Notes under the pieces: model-generated | What the model was told of the DNA's origin: nothing | Databases searched by the model: none | Seen by the model: the letters and a program-made list of their open reading frames with translations, nothing else | Shown here: positions 49,815-59,316 of the stretch, in pieces | How the letters are laid out: each line of letters starts with the position of its first letter | Position numbering within the stretch: the first letter of the stretch is position 1 | Position numbers and translations under genes: made by a program | Origin: Rhizobium sp. RCAM05350 | GTDB taxonomy: Bacteria; Pseudomonadota; Alphaproteobacteria; Rhizobiales; Rhizobiaceae | Length of the DNA stretch: 64,000 bases | Assembly (NCBI GenBank): GCA_024426085.1 | Contig: CP087974.1 | Coordinates: forward strand, 4,382,001 to 4,446,000 | Reading direction: 5' to 3'

Positions 49815-51195
49815 ATGTCTGACTTCGATCTGGTTCTGAAAGGCACCGTGGTTCTTGCCGATCGCATCGTTGAAGGCGGATTTGTTGCCGTGCGCGATGG
49901 CAAGGTCATTTTTGTCGGGCAGGGTGCCATGCCGGCCGGCCGCGAACGCCACGATCTCGGAAACGCGCTGATCCTGCCCGGCGCCATCGATGCACAGGTG
50001 CATTCGCTCTCGCAGAAGGATCAGGAGGATTTCATCTGGTCGACGCGTTCGGCCGCGGCAGGTGGCGTCACCACCATCGTCGACATGCCCTATGACGAAG
50101 GCAATCTGGTCTGCTCGGCCGAAGCCGTCCAGCGCAAGATCGATCATGCCGGCAAACAGGCGCGCGTCGATTTCGCGCTCTATGGCACCATCGATCCCGA
50201 AGAAGGCCCGGCGCGGATCGGGGAAATGGTCGAGGCAGGCGTCGCCGCGTTCAAGTTTTCAACTTTTGGTACGGATCCGAAACGATTTCCGCGTATTCCG
50301 GCCGGCTTGCTGGAGGATTGTTTTGCGGCGATTGCGCCGACCGGCCTGACCGCGGGCGTGCATAACGAGGACGACGAGGCGGTGCGCGCCACGATCGACA
50401 AGGTCAAGGCGGCGGGCATTACCGATTATCGCGCCCATGGCCTGTCGCGCCCACCGCTGACGGAACTGCTGGCCACTAATCAGATTTATGAAACGGGGGC
50501 AGCGACCGGCTGCCCGGCCCATGTCGTGCATTGCTCGGTCGGGCGCAGCTACTGATATCGCGGCTGCCTACCGCGCGCAGGGTTTTCGCGCCACCATCGA
50601 ATGCTGCATCCACTATCTCATTCTCGATGAAGAGAACGACGTGAAGCGGTTAGGCGGCAAGGCCAAGATCAATCCGCCGATCCGCCCGCGTGCCGAGGTG
50701 GAAAAGCTCTGGCGCCATGTCGCCGACGGCAAGGTGACGCTGGTTTCGACCGATCACGTCAGCTGGTCGGAAAACCGCAAGACCAATCCGGATATGCTCG
50801 CCAATGCCTCCGGCGTGCCGGGTCTTGAAGTGATGATCCCGCTGTTCGTCAAGGGCCTGCTGGAGCGCGGCATCCCGTTAACGCGCGCCGCCGAACTGAT
50901 GTCGCTCAATCCCGCCCGGCATTTCCGGCTTGATCACCGGAAGGGTGCACTCGAAATGGGCAAGGATGCGGATATCGTCGTCCTGACGCCCGAACCCTAT
51001 ACGTACGACGCGGCGGCAAGCGGCAACAATGTCGTCGGCTGGTCGCCGTACAACGGCATTCACCTGCCCTGGCGGGTGGCCGCGACCTATAACCGGGGCA
51101 TACAGGTTTTCGACGGCAAGGCGGTGCTGGCAGCGCCGGGTACCGGCCAGTTCATCCGGCCGCTGGCAAGCCTGCCGCTGCGCGAGGCGGTCTGA
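49815..51195 (+). CDS. Amidohydrolase, hydantoinase/dihydropyrimidinase type; one frameshift
   Basis: Cyclic-imide hydrolase with an amidohydrolase barrel. N-terminal FDLVLKGTVVLADRIVEGGF, metal region LPGAIDAQVHS (the first His of the usual HxH is Gln), likely carboxylated Lys in VAAFKFSTFG, AGVHNEDDEAV, HVVHCSVGR, TLVSTDHVSWSENRKTNPDM and the C-terminal HRKGALEMGKDADIVVL. About 459 codons with one indel near 50545. It starts 11 bp after the lyase stop, and its own stop overlaps the next ATG. Proposed role: open the ring of hydantoin-5-propionate to N-carbamoyl-L-glutamate in ergothioneine breakdown. Allantoinase-like activity is an alternative. Confidence 0.82.
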
Positions 51196-52463
51196 TGGCC
51201 ACTGTCGATACCAATCTCCCCGTCGATATCAGGCGTATCGCCGATATCATCAAGGGCCTTGCCCGCATCACCGAGCCGGACAAACCCTATACGCGCCGGG
51301 CCTTCACGCCGCTGTTTCTCGAAGGCCGCGCCTTTCTCGAACAGCGCTTCAAGGCTGCGGGGCTGGAAACCCGGATCGATGCGTCGGGAAACCTGATCGG
51401 CCGCCGCAAGGGGCGCAAATCCGCACTCGGAACGATCATGCTCGGCTCGCATTCCGATACGGTGCCGGAAGGCGGTCGCTTCGATGGCATCGCCGGCGTC
51501 GCTGCCGCCCTCGAAGTGGCTCAGGCTCTGAACGATGCCGGCATCCGGCTCGATCACGATCTGGAAGTGGTCGATTTTCTCGCCGAGGAAGTCTCGATCT
51601 TCGGCGTTTCCTGCATCGGCAGTCGTGGTCTGGCGGGGCTGATCCCGGATGGCTGGCTCAGCCGGACGCAAGGGGAGCTGACTCTAAGGCAGGGCATGAT
51701 CGATGCTGGCGGCGACCCGTCGCGGCTGGCAAGGCAGAAGCGCTCGGACATCAAGGCCTTTCTGGAGCTGCATATCGAGCAGGGGCCGGTTCTGGAAGCC
51801 GAGCGCTGCGATATCGGCATCGTTACGGCGATTGCGGGTATTACCCGCATCGAAATCCTCTTCGAAGGCCAGGCGGATCATGCCGGCACCACGCCGATGG
51901 GCCGCAGGCGCGATGCGCTGGTGGCCGCCTCGCGCATGGTCGGCGAGGTCGAGCGTCTGGCCTTGGACTACGCCAAGGGCGAGGGGCATTTTACCACGAC
52001 GGTCGGCGAATTCTCGATCGAGCCGAATGCCGCCAATGTCGTGCCGTCGCGCGCCCGTATCCTGATCGATGCGCGGGCGGAATTGCGACCGGACATGGAG
52101 CGGTTCATTGCCGAGATCGATCAGATCGCCGTCGATATCCAGCGCGAGACCGGCGTCTCGATCGCTTCGCCAAAGCTGATTTCCGACAATTTTCCAACGC
52201 CCGCCGATCCGCTGGTAATGCGCAATCTCGAACAGGCCGCTGACCGTGTCGGCGCCAGACGCCGCCGCATGGCCTCCGGTGCCGGTCACGACACCGCCTG
52301 GATGGCGCGGATTTCCAAGTCGGCAATGATCTTCATCGCCTGCCGCGACGGACGCTCGCACACGCCGGACGAATGGGCTGAAAATGACGATATCGCGCTT
52401 GGCACGGCGGTGCTGTTCGAAGCGGTCCGCAAACTTGATAGCGATTTACAGGGAGAGCAGTGA
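51195..52463 (+). CDS. Zn-dependent N-carbamoyl-amino-acid hydrolase (M20, AllC/HyuC family)
   Basis: Binuclear-metal amidase, 422 residues with an intact frame. Motifs in order: GTIMLGSHSDTVPEGGRFDG, FLAEEVSIFGVSCIGSRGL, ELHIEQGPVLE, GQADHAGTTPMGRRRDA, SGAGHDTAWMARISKSAMIF, CRDGRSHTPDEWAE. All the expected metal ligands (His, Asp, Glu-Glu, His, His) are present. The ATG overlaps the hydantoinase stop (TGATG), and its own TGA overlaps the DUF917 start. In this context it most likely converts N-carbamoyl-L-glutamate to L-glutamate, CO2 and ammonia. Confidence 0.88.
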   Translation: MATVDTNLPVDIRRIADIIKGLARITEPDKPYTRRAFTPLFLEGRAFLEQRFKAAGLETRIDASGNLIGRRKGRKSALGTIMLGSHSDTVPEGGRFDGIAGVAAALEVAQALNDAGIRLDHDLEVVDFLAEEVSIFGVSCIGSRGLAGLIPDGWLSRTQGELTLRQGMIDAGGDPSRLARQKRSDIKAFLELHIEQGPVLEAERCDIGIVTAIAGITRIEILFEGQADHAGTTPMGRRRDALVAASRMVGEVERLALDYAKGEGHFTTTVGEFSIEPNAANVVPSRARILIDARAELRPDMERFIAEIDQIAVDIQRETGVSIASPKLISDNFPTPADPLVMRNLEQAADRVGARRRRMASGAGHDTAWMARISKSAMIFIACRDGRSHTPDEWAENDDIALGTAVLFEAVRKLDSDLQGEQ

Positions 52464-53560
52464 TGGGCCGGATACTCACGGAAAAGGACGTCGAAGCGGC
52501 CGTCAAGGGCGGTTCGGTTTATGCGGCCGGCGGTGGCGGCTGGGCCGATCATGGCCGTATGCTCGGTTATGCTGCGGTGTCGATCGGCAAGCCTGAACTG
52601 GTCTCGATCGATGAACTTGATGACAACGACTGGGTGGCTACGGCCGCGGCCATCGGAGCACCGGCCTCAACCACGCCCTGGGAAATGCGTGGTGTGGATT
52701 ACGTCAAGGCGGTCGAACTGCTGCAGGAAGCGCTCGGCGAGAAGGTTGCGGCGCTGATGGTCGGGCAGAACGGCAAGTCCTCGACGCTGAACGGCTGGCT
52801 GCCATCGGCGATCCTCGGCACCAAGGTTTTGGATGCCGTCGGCGACATGCGGGCGCATCCGACTGGCGACATGGGGTCTATCGGCATGGCGGGCTCGCCT
52901 GAGCAGATGATCCAGACGGCAGTTGGCGGCAATCGCGACGAGAACCGCTATATCGAGTTGGTCGTGCGCGGCGCAACCGCAAAGGTCTCGCCGATCCTGC
53001 GTACCGCATCCGACATGTCCGGCGGCTTCATTGCCTCGTGCCGCAATCCGCTGCGCGCTTCCTATGTCCGCAAGAATGCAGCACTCGGCGGCATATCGCT
53101 GGCGCTGACTCTGGGTGAGGCGATCATCGCCGCGGAAGGCAGGGGCGGCACCGCCATCATCGAGACCATCGCCCAAACCACCAATGGAACGATCCTCGCC
53201 GAAGGCGTTATCACCGACAAATCCGTCGTCTACACCAAGGAAGCTTTCGATATTGGCACGGTGACTCTGGGGAAGGGCGATGACTCAACGGTACTCCACG
53301 TCATGAACGAATACATGGCCGTCGAGGATGCCGGCGGCACGCGGCTCGCGACCTTCCCCGACGTCATCACCACGCTGTCGCCGGACGGCGAGCCGTTGAG
53401 CGTCGGGCAGTTGCAGGTGGGGATGAGGATTTTCGTGCTGCATGTGCCAAAGACCGTCATTCCGCTGGCATCGAGCGTGCTGGATCCGAGTGTCTATCCT
53501 TCTGTGGAGAAGGCGATGGGCATTGATATTGCGCGCTATGCCTTGTCCGGCAGAGCCTAG
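52463..53560 (+). CDS. DUF917 family protein, probable thiohydantoin desulfurase
   Basis: 365 residues, intact frame. Glycine-rich N-terminus VYAAGGGGWADHGRMLGYA typical of DUF917, then WVATAAAIGAPASTTPWEM, GGFIASCRNPLRASYVRKNA, ITDKSVVYTKEAFDIGTVTL and the DUF917-like ending VGMRIFVLHVPKTVIPLASS. DUF917 has hydantoinase-associated members. In ergothioneine utilisation a protein of this kind removes sulfur from 3-(5-oxo-2-thioxoimidazolidin-4-yl)propionate as sulfide, as I recall. The four-gene overlap with hydantoinase and carbamoylase supports this. The activity is inferred from context. Confidence 0.8.
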   Translation: MGRILTEKDVEAAVKGGSVYAAGGGGWADHGRMLGYAAVSIGKPELVSIDELDDNDWVATAAAIGAPASTTPWEMRGVDYVKAVELLQEALGEKVAALMVGQNGKSSTLNGWLPSAILGTKVLDAVGDMRAHPTGDMGSIGMAGSPEQMIQTAVGGNRDENRYIELVVRGATAKVSPILRTASDMSGGFIASCRNPLRASYVRKNAALGGISLALTLGEAIIAAEGRGGTAIIETIAQTTNGTILAEGVITDKSVVYTKEAFDIGTVTLGKGDDSTVLHVMNEYMAVEDAGGTRLATFPDVITTLSPDGEPLSVGQLQVGMRIFVLHVPKTVIPLASSVLDPSVYPSVEKAMGIDIARYALSGRA

Positions 53561-53572
53561 GGAGACGGTGCC

Positions 53573-53903
53573 ATGTCGCGCGATGCCGGTCTTGAGGAAC
53601 TGATTAGACAAGAATTTGGTGCGCGAGACGGGATCTCCCGAAAAGCCGATGTTCGGTGGCCTTGCCTTCCTCCTCGATGGTCATCTGCTCTGCGGCGCGC
53701 GCAGTGACGGCATGCTGGCGCGCCTCGGCAAGGGCAATGACGGCTGGGCGCTGGCGATCGACGGTATCGAGCTCATGGTGATGGGCGACCGCCGGATGAA
53801 TGGTTGGGTGCGGGCTGGCCCAGCCGCTTTCGGCGACGATGCGTTGCGCAAGCGGCTGCTTGATGCAGCGTTGGCCTATGTTGTCTCGCTGCCGCCGAAA
53901 TAA
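53573..53903 (+). CDS. TfoX N-terminal-domain protein; one frameshift
   Basis: Small protein of about 109 codons with the TfoX/Sxy N-terminal fold: SRDAGLEELIRQEFGARDGI, then after an indel near 53635 EKPMFGGLAFLLDGHLLCGA, RSDGMLARLGKGND and GWVRAGPAAFGDDALRKRLL. Stand-alone members of this family are common in alphaproteobacteria and have no fixed role. It lies 12 bp after the DUF917 gene inside the ergothioneine cluster, so it may be co-transcribed by chance or have an accessory function. Confidence 0.78.
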
Positions 53904-53994
53904 ACGACAAACGGTGCCGTGCTTCCGCCTTGCCCGAACTCTCCTGAGAAGCGGGCATGGATACGATCGCAGATAAGAAGAAGGAAAGACCAAG

Positions 53995-55656
53995 ATGCCG
54001 AAGGCCAATCCCCGTCACCCCAATTTCCCCATTCCCGGCGGCCCGGAGCTGCGTGCCAAGGGTTGGCGGCAGGAAGCGTTGCTGCGGTTGATGGAAAACG
54101 TGCTGTCGGTCGGCGAGGATCCGGACAATCTGATCGTCTATGCGGCGCTTGGCAAGGCTGCCCGCAACTGGGCCTCTCATAAAGCAATCGTCAAGACTCT
54201 GCTGGAGATGGACGAGGATCAGACGCTGGTGATCCAGTCGGGCAAGCCGGTCGGGCTGTTGAAGACCCATGCCAAGGCGCCGCTGGTGATCATGGCCAAT
54301 TGCAATATCGTCGGCCAATGGGCAAAGGCCGAGGTGTTCTATGAGCTGGAAAGGCAAGGCCTGATCTGCTGGGGCGGCCTGACGGCCGGCGCCTGGCAAT
54401 ATATCGGCAGCCAGGGCGTCATCCAGGGAACCTATGAAATCTTCATGCGCATCGCCGAGAACCGCTTCGGCGGCGATCTCGCCGGGCGCTTCATCCTGAC
54501 GGCTGGCCTCGGCGGTATGGGTGGCGCGCAGCCGCTGGCTGGCCGGATGGCGGGCGCGGCGATCCTCTGCATCGATATCGATCCGGTGCGCGCCGAAAAA
54601 CGCAAAGCGATCGGCTATCTCGAGCATGTGGCGCCGGATCTCGATACGGCGCTGGCGATGATCGATCTGGCCGTGAAGGAAAAGCGCGCCACTTCGATCG
54701 GCCTCGTCGGCAATGCGGCTGCCCTTTATCCGGAAATCGCCAAACGTGGCGTCGTGCCGGATATCGTCACCGATCAGACATCGGCGCATGATCTCGTCTA
54801 CGGATATGTGCCGAAGGGTATGAGTATCGAGGAGGTCAAGCGGCTACGCGTCGACGGGCAAGGGCAATTGATGGCTGCCAGCCGCGCTTCGATCGTCGAT
54901 CACGTGAAGGCGATGCTCGAATTCCAGGCCAAGGGTTCGGAAGTCTTCGACAACGGCAACCTGATCCGCACCCAGGCGCGCGAAGGCGGTGTCGCCAATG
55001 CCTTCGATATCCGCATCTTTACCGAGGCCTATCTCAGACCGCTGTTTGCCCGTGCCATTGGCCCCTTCCGCTGGATGGCATTGTCGGGCGAAGAGAGCGA
55101 TATCGCCCGCATCGACGACCTGTTGCTCGATATGTTCCCGGACAACAAGATCGTCACCAACTGGATCCGGCTTGCCCGCGAAAACGTGCCCTTCGAGGGA
55201 TTGCCCGCCCGCATCGCCTGGCTTGGTCATGGCGAGCGCACGGAACTCGCGGTCGCAGTCAACGCCTTGGTCGCCTCCGGCGAACTCAAGGGGCCGGTCG
55301 CTTTCTCCCGCGATCATCTCGACGCCGGCGCCATGGCCCATCCCAACATCATGACCGAGCGGATGAAGGACGGTTCCGACGCCATTGCCGACTGGCCGCT
55401 GCTTGATGCGATGCTGCTCTGCTCGTCGATGGCCGACCTCGTCGTCGTCCATTCCGGCGGCGGCGGCTATGCCGGCTATATGACCAGCTGCGGCGTCACG
55501 GTGGTTGCCGACGGCACGGAGGCAGGAGCGGAGCGGCTGAGCCATGCGCTGACCAACGATACCTCGCTCGGCGTTATCCGTTATGCAGACGCCGGATACG
55601 AGGAATCGGTCGATGAGATCGCCAAGAAAGGGATCGGGTATATCGCGCTTGATTGA
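53995..55656 (+). CDS. Urocanase-family protein, probable thiourocanate hydratase
   Basis: 553 residues, intact frame, the normal urocanase length. NAD-binding features are conserved: GGLTAGAWQYIGSQGVIQGT, ILTAGLGGMGGAQPLAGRMA, SIGLVGNAAALYPEIAKRGV, DIVTDQTSAHD. Two hallmarks of true urocanase differ. The active-site Cys of the ARICWLG segment is Ala (ARIAWLGHGER), and the HHGGGVGMG stretch reads HSGGGGYAGYMTSCG. A changed substrate is therefore likely, and thiourocanate fits the neighbouring ergothionase, DUF917 and hydantoinase genes. Ribosome-binding site AAGGAAAG before the ATG. It could still be a second ordinary HutU, but the substitutions argue against that. Confidence 0.82.
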   Translation: MPKANPRHPNFPIPGGPELRAKGWRQEALLRLMENVLSVGEDPDNLIVYAALGKAARNWASHKAIVKTLLEMDEDQTLVIQSGKPVGLLKTHAKAPLVIMANCNIVGQWAKAEVFYELERQGLICWGGLTAGAWQYIGSQGVIQGTYEIFMRIAENRFGGDLAGRFILTAGLGGMGGAQPLAGRMAGAAILCIDIDPVRAEKRKAIGYLEHVAPDLDTALAMIDLAVKEKRATSIGLVGNAAALYPEIAKRGVVPDIVTDQTSAHDLVYGYVPKGMSIEEVKRLRVDGQGQLMAASRASIVDHVKAMLEFQAKGSEVFDNGNLIRTQAREGGVANAFDIRIFTEAYLRPLFARAIGPFRWMALSGEESDIARIDDLLLDMFPDNKIVTNWIRLARENVPFEGLPARIAWLGHGERTELAVAVNALVASGELKGPVAFSRDHLDAGAMAHPNIMTERMKDGSDAIADWPLLDAMLLCSSMADLVVVHSGGGGYAGYMTSCGVTVVADGTEAGAERLSHALTNDTSLGVIRYADAGYEESVDEIAKKGIGYIALD

Positions 55657-55746
55657 AGCGTGACGGTGACAATTGTTCTCTTGCGCCGGATGCAGCAACC
55701 GCGTGAATTGGTCTTCCGTGATAGCGGCACGATTTCGGAGGCCAGA

Positions 55747-56740
55747 ATGACAACAATTTCCACTGCATCACCCGCCCTGCGTATTCCGACATTCGATGAC
55801 GTCAAGGCCGCGCGGCAGCGAATTTCGGGAATGGCGCATGTGACGCCGGTTTTGACGTCGCGCACCGGCGATGCGATGGCGGGTGCGAGCCTGTTCTTCA
55901 AGGCGGAAAACCTGCAGCGGGGTGGGGCTTTCAAGTTTCATGCGGGGCTACAATTCGATCTCCGCGCTGGAACCGGCCATTCGGCGCAATGGTGTCGTAG
56001 CCTTTTCGTCCGGCAATCACGCGCAAGCGCTGGCCTATGCCGCCAAGCTCTTCGGCGTCTCCGCAGTCATCGTCATGCCGCAGGATACGCCAGCGATGAA
56101 GGTGGCGGCGACCAGGGGCTATGGTGCTGAGGTGGTCTTTTACGATCGCTACACCGAAGACCGCGACGAGATCAGCCGGCGGATTGCCACCGAGCGAGGT
56201 GCGACGCTCATTCCGCCCTATGATCATGCGGATGTCATTGCCGGGCAGGGCACGGTGGCTCTGGAACTGATCGAAGAGATCGGCGAGATCGATTTTCTCG
56301 TCGTTCCACTCGGCGGCGGCGGTTTGCTGGCCGGAAGCGCGCTGAGTGCCAAGGCTTTGGCGCCCGGGTGCAAGATTATCGGTGTCGAACCTGAGGCAGG
56401 CGACGACGGTCGGCAATCGCTGCGCAAGGGCGAGATCGTTCGCATTCCGGTGCCGAAGTCCATCGCCGACGGCGCGCTGACAACCTATGTTGGACAGCGC
56501 AATTTTCCGATCCTGAAACGCGACGTCGACGACATCGTGACGGTGAGCGATGGGCAATTGATCGAGACCATGCGCTTCTTTGCCGAGCGCATGAAGATCA
56601 TCGTCGAACCGACGGGTTGCCTTGCCGCAGCAGCCGTTCTGCACGGCGCCGTTGCCTGTACCGGCAAGCGGGTGGGCATCGTTCTCAGTGGCGGCAATGT
56701 CGATCTGAAGACGTTCAACGTGCTTCTCGACGGAAGTTGA
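55747..56740 (+). CDS. PLP-dependent threonine/serine dehydratase-like enzyme; one frameshift
   Basis: Fold-type II PLP enzyme. FDDVKAARQRISGMAHVTPV, then FFKAENLQRGGAFKF with the PLP lysine; after an indel near 55940 GYNSISALEPAIRRNGVVAF, SSGNHAQALAYAAKLFGVSA, VPLGGGGLLAGSALSAKALA and the Ser/Gly motif IVLSGGNVDLKTF. About 330 codons, as in short threonine dehydratases, EutB-like hydroxyectoine enzymes and serine racemases. No ACT domain. It starts 90 bp after the urocanase-like gene, so it could belong to the same unit or be separate. Confidence 0.83.
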
Positions 56741-56862
56741 AGTCCGGCTGGTGGCGGAGAGCAGACCAGCAGCGCAAACCTTGGCGCGAAACGTTTTTCG
56801 GTTTCAACTTTCCAGTCTCGGATTTCGAGCATATCCTCTCCTTGCTGAAAAGAGGGTGGACC

Positions 56863-57523
56863 ATGGGACTGAAACATGAATATGGTCTCGTGATCGGGAC
56901 CAAGCTCAACTATTTTCGCGATGACCCCTGATGATTTCGGCCGTTACTATCACGGCAACCTGATTGTCGGGACGCCGCAGGGCTCCTATCGCTGCGCCAT
57001 CGACGTTGATCCGAAAAACATGCCTGATGGTATCGAATGGCGCAGCGTCTCGCTGAAACCGGCGGCGATGAGCCAGTTCAAGCAATCGCCGAACGGATGG
57101 CATCCACTGGCATCCAACGAGACGTCAGGAGCGCTCGATTACATCCGCTCTTCCGTTCTCCATCCGCCGCTGGGCGTCGTCTTCGTCCGTTACGACAGCT
57201 GCATGTCGCGGTTTCTGGAGTTCATCCGCTGGAACCCACCGTGGAAGAACGGCACCGGTATTCAGGCATTGACTGATCTGGAAAGCATCCTCACCGATGC
57301 CGTGCGTTGCTATGTCTTCGGCGAACCGTTCAATGCCGGGCTCGGCGTGCATAACGTTCACCAGAACCAAGGTGACCGCATCGGCTCGGGCCATGAAGGC
57401 GAAAACGCGATCTGGCAGGATGGCGCGACCATCATCGAGAGCAGCACCGGCAAATTCACGGCGTTCCTCAACAAATTCAAGACGCAGGCCTACAAGACGG
57501 ATGCGCTGGGCCGGCCGGCCTGA
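56863..57523 (+). CDS. DUF2278 (YukJ-like) protein; one frameshift
   Basis: Uncharacterised protein of about 219 codons. Begins MGLKHEYGLVIGTKLNYFRD; after an indel near 56925 continues FGRYYHGNLIVGTPQGSYRC, AIDVDPKNMPDGIEW. The conserved C-terminal part reads GLGVHNVHQNQGDRIGSGHE then GENAIWQDGATIIE, where the His residues and the G-E-N-x-I-W-Q-D-G block are typical of DUF2278. Function unknown. It stands between the dehydratase and epimerase-like genes. Confidence 0.75.
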
Positions 57524-57630
57524 GCGCGGCGTGGCTGCGCGCCGAACAGGAAATTCCCTTGTTCGGGCGGTTTCGTTTCGGCGCCAAGGGCTCTATTGTG
57601 CATCTGCGAACAACGCGGAGAGCCTACACC

Positions 57631-58503
57631 ATGTCAGCTTCAGTGCGGATCGGGAACGAACATCTGACAGTCGACATATCGTCGCTCGGTGCCGAAATGC
57701 AGGCGATTACCAGCAGCGACGGACGCTCTTGGCTGTGGAACGGCGACGCCACCTTCTGGGGCGGGCGCTCGCCCATTCTCTTTCCGATTGTCGGCAAGGC
57801 CCCCGAGGACACGATTGCCATCGACGGCAAGGCCTATCCGATGGCGCAGCATGGCTTTGCCCGCCGCAGCGAATTTTTGCTTGCCGCATCGGCGCCGACC
57901 ATGTGCCGGTATGAACTGGTGGCATCGGAGGCGACGCGATCGGTCTATCCCTTCGACTTCGGTCTTGCCGTTGAGCATCGGCTGGACGGTCATACGCTTA
58001 CGGTCGCGGCCGAAGTCAGCAATCGGGACGACAAGGTAATGCCGTTCGGGATCGGTTTTCACCCGGCCTTCCTCTGGCCCCTGCCTGGTGCCATCGCCCG
58101 GCCGCATGGCGTAACGCTGGACAACGGAGCAGAGCCGCCGCTTGTCCGTGTTCGCGGCGGGCTTTTGGACGCGACTGCCTTGCCATCACCGTTTCAGGCG
58201 GGACAACTGGAACTCGATCCGGCGATGTTCGCTGCGGATGCGATGATCTTTCCGGACGGCGCCGGAACCGGTCTTGCCTATGGGGCTGATGACGGTACGT
58301 CCCTGCATTTTCACTTCGATAACCTGCCGAATCTTGCGCTCTGGACCAAGCCCGGCGCACCGTTCCTTTGCATCGAGCCCTGGCATGGAATGGCAGCGCG
58401 TGCCGATGGTTCCAATGCGCTGGATGAGCGGCCCTACACAGTGATGCTGGAACCGGGGGCGAGGGAACGCTTTGGGTTTTCCGTTGAGATTCCGTCTGAA
58501 TGA
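57631..58503 (+). CDS. Aldose 1-epimerase family protein
   Basis: 290 residues, intact frame. Galactose-mutarotase-like fold: ISSLGAEMQAITSSDGRSWL, WNGDATFWGGRSPILFPIVG, QHGFARRSEF, MPFGIGFHPAFLWPLPGA, LWTKPGAPFLCIEPWHGMAA. The His residues in QHGFAR and GFHPAF and the Glu in CIEPWHG match the catalytic residues of the family. It interconverts anomers of a sugar or sugar phosphate; the substrate is unknown. Its 3' end overlaps the convergent SDR gene by about 70 bp, which suggests the SDR frame is extended by a sequencing error. Confidence 0.85.
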   Translation: MSASVRIGNEHLTVDISSLGAEMQAITSSDGRSWLWNGDATFWGGRSPILFPIVGKAPEDTIAIDGKAYPMAQHGFARRSEFLLAASAPTMCRYELVASEATRSVYPFDFGLAVEHRLDGHTLTVAAEVSNRDDKVMPFGIGFHPAFLWPLPGAIARPHGVTLDNGAEPPLVRVRGGLLDATALPSPFQAGQLELDPAMFAADAMIFPDGAGTGLAYGADDGTSLHFHFDNLPNLALWTKPGAPFLCIEPWHGMAARADGSNALDERPYTVMLEPGARERFGFSVEIPSE

Positions 58504-59313
58504 TACGGCACGGCTTGATCCGTTCGCGGCGCATCGGCGCAAACGTCCCTCACACGACAGGCTTCGCCGCCGTCCACCACGAGGATCTGGCCGGTCATGT
58601 AACTCGACCGGTCGGAGACGAGGAAGAGGATCGACTCGGCGATCTCTTCGACTTGAGCCCATCGTCCCATCGGTACTTTCTCCCGCACGTAAGCCTCGAT
58701 CGCGTCGCGTCCGCCCATCTGGGTGATGAAGGGGGCGTTGAAGGGGGTATCGACCCAGCCGGGGCAGAGCGCGTTGACGCGGATACCGAACCGCGCATAG
58801 TCTCCGGCCATCTGCCGGGTCATGGCGATGACGGCGTGCTTGGTTGTGGTGTAGGCGATCATCTCGCGGTCGTAGAGCACGCCAGAGGAGGACGAGGTGT
58901 TGAGGATGACGCCGCGACCGGCGGCCTTCATCGCCGGCATGGCGAAGCGGGCGGCCATGAAATGGGCACGCACGTTCAAGCTCCAGGAACGATCGAAGCC
59001 CTCGACCTCGACCTGTTCTGAGATCGCCGGCGATCTGCGCGCCCGCGTGGTTGTGGAGAATGTCGATGCGGCCGTGGTGTTTCAGCACCGAGGCTATGCC
59101 GGCTTCGAGCGAGATATCGTCTGTGACGTCGAGGATGAGGCTTTCGGCGCTGCCGCCGGCATCGCGGATCATCGCCACGGTTTCGGCTGCACCGGCGCTG
59201 CTTCGGTCGGCAACGGCCACATGAGCGCCTTCGCGCGCCATGATCGCGGCACCCGCCTGGCCGATGCCGGAACCGGCGCCGGTGACGATGGCCACCCGGT
59301 CTTTCAGGATCAT
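58434..59313 (-). CDS. Short-chain dehydrogenase/reductase; one or two frameshifts
   Basis: NAD(P)-dependent SDR. Cofactor motif VAIVTGAGSGIGQAGAAI, then LILDVTDD and HGRIDILHNHAG; after an indel near 59025 FDRSWSLNVRAHFMAARFAM, catalytic Ser in ILNTSSSSGVLYD and Tyr/Lys in AYTTTKHAVIAM, then NALCPGWVDTPF and MTGQILVVDGGEA. SDRs normally end soon after the VDGG motif. The extra ~45 residues here run into the convergent gene, so a second indel near 58555 with a stop at about 58545 is likely. It lies 3 bp downstream of the transporter permease gene, so it probably acts on the imported substrate. Confidence 0.8.
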
Positions 59314-59316
59314 GAT

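Noticed and set aside
48267..55656. Histidine utilisation (hut) operon
   Set aside because: The lyase lacks the MIO tripeptide, the urocanase lacks its usual Cys, and no formiminoglutamase or imidazolonepropionase is present. DUF917, hydantoinase and carbamoylase fit ergothioneine degradation better.
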